Shown in pieces: positions 4,593-6,541 of a stretch of DNA of 6,541 nucleotides; position 1 is the first letter of the stretch, and each line of letters opens with the position of its first letter. The stretch comes from Bacteroidales bacterium (GTDB taxonomy: Bacteria > Bacteroidota > Bacteroidia > Bacteroidales > Muribaculaceae): the NCBI GenBank assembly GCA_004557195.1, contig SFER01000121.1, forward strand, positions 1 through 6,541, read 5' to 3'. The position numbers and the translations under genes are program-made. Under the pieces are notes generated by a model. It was not told where the DNA came from and searched no databases. It saw only the letters and a list, made by a program, of their open reading frames with translations.

Positions 4593-6541
4593 AACGAATT
4601 TTCCCTATCTTATCGATTTGCGCCGCGGCTCTCTGCGCCGTGGCTGCCGACGGACTTTTCTTTTCGCTCGGTTCGTTGCACAATGGCGCGCCCATCGACA
4701 TTATCGAGAGCGTGAATATCTCTGATGACGGGACACAAGCCATTGTTGCCATAAAAAATGGCTCTTCCACTTCTATCAACATCGCCGATATCGACAGTGC
4801 CTATTTTGCCGAGGCTGCCAAGATGGTGTCGGTAGATTTCTCTGCCTCGGGCGTAAAAGTGATGAATCCCTACGCCTTCTCGGGTATCGACATCTCAGTT
4901 TCCGGCAACGATGTGATTGTCAATGCTTCCACCGACGACGAGGTGGAATATCGTCTCTCCGGCGAATGTGCCGACGGCATGTTCAAACTCTACACTACCA
5001 AGGAATGCACGATTTCGCTCAATGGCGTGTCGCTCACAAACAACGATGGTCCCGCTATCAATATCCAAACCGGCAAAAAGACCACCGTGAATATTGTTGA
5101 CGGCACCGTGAACTCGCTCTGCGACGGCAGCAAATACACCGCTGTCGATGGCGAGGACATGAAGGCGACTTTATTCAGCGAGGGACAACTCATTTTCATC
5201 GGCTCGGGCACGCTCAATGTTGCCGGGCTCAAGAAGCATGCTATCTGCAGCGACAACTATGTGGAGGTGCAGAGCGGTGTGATAAACCTCAAGAATGTGG
5301 CTTCCGACGGCATCCACGCCAATGACTATGTTCTCATCTCGGGCGGCTCTATCGACATCGCCACCAATGGCGACGGCATCGACGGCGGCACCGGTTATAT
5401 CCAACTCGATGGCGGCGATATCTCCATCAATGTTACCGCCGACACTGCCAAGGGCATCAAGTGCGACAACATTATCACCATGAATGGCGGCAATATCGAA
5501 ATCATCACTTCGGGCAATGTTGTGGTTACCGACGGAGACCCCTCCTACTGCACAGCGGTGAAGACCGACCAAGACCTCACCATCAACGGCGGTTCGCTCA
5601 AGGTGGTTAGCACCGGCGAGGCAGGTAAGGGTATCTCTATCGACGGCAACCTGGTTATCAACGGCGGCACTATCGACATCTCCACTTCGGGAAATGGCGC
5701 TAAATACACCAATACCGAAGGTGTTGCCGACTCTTATTCAGCCACTTGCATCAAGGCGGATGGAAATATCACCATCATCGACGGCTCTATCACCTGCTCC
5801 AGCACCGGAACCGCCGGTAAAGGAATCTCGGCAGACGGCGCGATTGTGATTGGCGACGCCTCCCACGCGCCGGTTATCAACGTGAAGACTTCGGGGGCAA
5901 AGTTCCTTGTGTCGGGCAGCGGAAACAATGCCGATTATGCCAACCCCAAGTGTATCAAGGCTGAGGGGAACCTCACCGTCGAAAACGGCGTCCTCACCAT
6001 CAAATCGACTGTCGATGGCGGGGAGGGGCTCGAGAGCAAGAACATCCTCACCGTGAACGGCGGAACAATCGAGATTGAAACTGTCGATGACGGCATCAAC
6101 GCTGCCAACGGCGTGGTGTTCAACGGCGGCAAAACCTACTGCTACGCTTCGGGCAACGATGGAATCGACTCCAACGGCTATTTCAAATTCAACGGCGGAC
6201 TCATCATTTCCTCGGGCAGCAACGCCCCCGAGGAGGGCTTCGACTGCGACAATAACAATTTCGCCATCACCGGTGGCACTCTCATCGGCACCGGCGGCGG
6301 AACAAGCACCCCCACAGCATCGTCGTGCACCCAGCGCAGCGTTATCTATGGCGCGCAAATTTCGGGTAAACTCATCCACGTCGCCGACGCTTCGGGCAAC
6401 GCGGTTCTCACCTATCAGGTGCCGGCACGCTATAGCGGCAATGTGGTGGCTCTGCTCAGCTGCAGCGGTCTCGCGGCTTCTACCACCTACACCATCTACA
6501 CCGGCGGAACATACACCGGCGGCGAGGAATTCCACGGCTAC
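4589..6541 (+). CDS. Cthe_2159-like parallel beta-helix carbohydrate-binding protein (3' end beyond window)
   Basis: The frame stays open for 651 codons from the ATG at 4589 to the window end with no stop, so the gene is 3'-truncated by the window. The signal peptide is about 1-20 (hydrophobic 4-19, ending AVAA). Residues about 22-75 form a module resembling that of the preceding protein, ending INIADIDSAYF. From about 100 to 580 the sequence is a run of 23-35-residue coils of the type 'hxINGGxhxIxxxGdGI', as in the Cthe_2159 family (once DUF4353), whose founding member folds as a right-handed beta-helix, binds calcium and binds acidic polysaccharide such as polygalacturonate. Asp/Gly-rich turns (GDGIDGG 261-267, DDGINAANG 500-508, NDGIDSNG 523-530) may hold calcium. 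The end of the read (TYTIYTGGTYTGG) resembles the family's last strand, so most of the domain is present. It is probably surface-exposed or exported; a sorting domain may lie beyond the window. It starts by an ATGA overlap with the gene before it. Confidence 0.87.
   Translation, partial: MKRIFPILSICAAALCAVAADGLFFSLGSLHNGAPIDIIESVNISDDGTQAIVAIKNGSSTSINIADIDSAYFAEAAKMVSVDFSASGVKVMNPYAFSGIDISVSGNDVIVNASTDDEVEYRLSGECADGMFKLYTTKECTISLNGVSLTNNDGPAINIQTGKKTTVNIVDGTVNSLCDGSKYTAVDGEDMKATLFSEGQLIFIGSGTLNVAGLKKHAICSDNYVEVQSGVINLKNVASDGIHANDYVLISGGSIDIATNGDGIDGGTGYIQLDGGDISINVTADTAKGIKCDNIITMNGGNIEIITSGNVVVTDGDPSYCTAVKTDQDLTINGGSLKVVSTGEAGKGISIDGNLVINGGTIDISTSGNGAKYTNTEGVADSYSATCIKADGNITIIDGSITCSSTGTAGKGISADGAIVIGDASHAPVINVKTSGAKFLVSGSGNNADYANPKCIKAEGNLTVENGVLTIKSTVDGGEGLESKNILTVNGGTIEIETVDDGINAANGVVFNGGKTYCYASGNDGIDSNGYFKFNGGLIISSGSNAPEEGFDCDNNNFAITGGTLIGTGGGTSTPTASSCTQRSVIYGAQISGKLIHVADASGNAVLTYQVPARYSGNVVALLSCSGLAASTTYTIYTGGTYTGGEEFHGY
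5549..6112 (+). repeat. Three diverged repeats of about 67 residues inside the beta-helix protein
   Basis: Units begin at Cys321 (CTAVKTDQDLTINGG), Cys387 (CIKADGNITIIDG) and Cys455 (CIKAEGNLTVENG), spaced 66 and 68 residues apart. Each has a second coil with an aGKGIsxDG-type turn (346-353, 410-417; diverged at 478-485). In the first two units a long variable loop leads into the next Cys. The DNA has diverged, so these are old repeats rather than recent duplications. The third unit is shorter and grades into ordinary coils. Confidence 0.65.

Noticed and set aside
5738..6535. A 265-codon minus-strand open frame opposite the beta-helix protein
   Set aside because: The repetitive Gly/Asp/Asn codons of the real gene produce long open reverse frames, and the product is a low-complexity Ala/Val/Gly/Asp sequence.

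Overview
The window looks like chromosomal DNA from a Bacteroidales bacterium. A family of moderate GC such as Muribaculaceae or Prevotellaceae would fit, but this is an inference. Supporting evidence is a DUF3256-like secreted protein (a family known from Bacteroidales), a type IX secretion (T9SS)-style C-terminal sorting domain, TAnnTTTG-type -7 promoter elements upstream of several genes, and a hemerythrin/LuxR gene pair of a kind I associate with Bacteroides relatives. No rRNA, tRNA, CRISPR array, IS element or phage gene was seen.

Layout: the last 18 codons of an unidentified gene (1-57) are followed by a short promoter-bearing gap. Next is a two-gene plus-strand unit: a DEAD-box RNA helicase with a DbpA-type RNA-binding domain (140-1993), joined by an ATGA overlap to a secreted DUF3256-like protein (1990-2622). 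Abutting it with no intergenic bases is a convergent minus-strand operon. Its first gene is a RIC/ScdA-like hemerythrin-fold di-iron protein (3913-3218) and its second is a LuxR-type regulator (3225-2623). The second gene starts inside the end of the first, behind a strong Shine-Dalgarno sequence. A 220-base AT-rich divergent promoter region (3914-4133) separates this operon from a plus-strand secreted pair. That pair is a small protein made of a signal peptide, an N-terminal module and a T9SS sorting domain (4134-4592), joined by a second ATGA overlap to a large Cthe_2159-like parallel beta-helix carbohydrate-binding protein (from 4589). The latter runs off the window end after 651 codons.

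How the genes may work together: the helicase acts in ribosome biogenesis or cold adaptation. The hemerythrin and LuxR proteins look like a sensor-effector pair. The regulator's receiver domain has Asn where the phosphorylated Asp should be, and the hemerythrin lacks the Cys-Cys of true RIC proteins but keeps a full set of candidate di-iron ligands. This suggests a phosphorylation-independent response to O2, NO or iron state. The last two genes look like a co-translated surface pair, probably T9SS-exported, that binds polysaccharide. The divergent promoter region holds a perfect 7-bp inverted repeat over one promoter and a third copy of the same half-site near the other, which may be a shared operator. 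The hemerythrin/pseudo-receiver pair and this shared half-site are the most interesting signals here.
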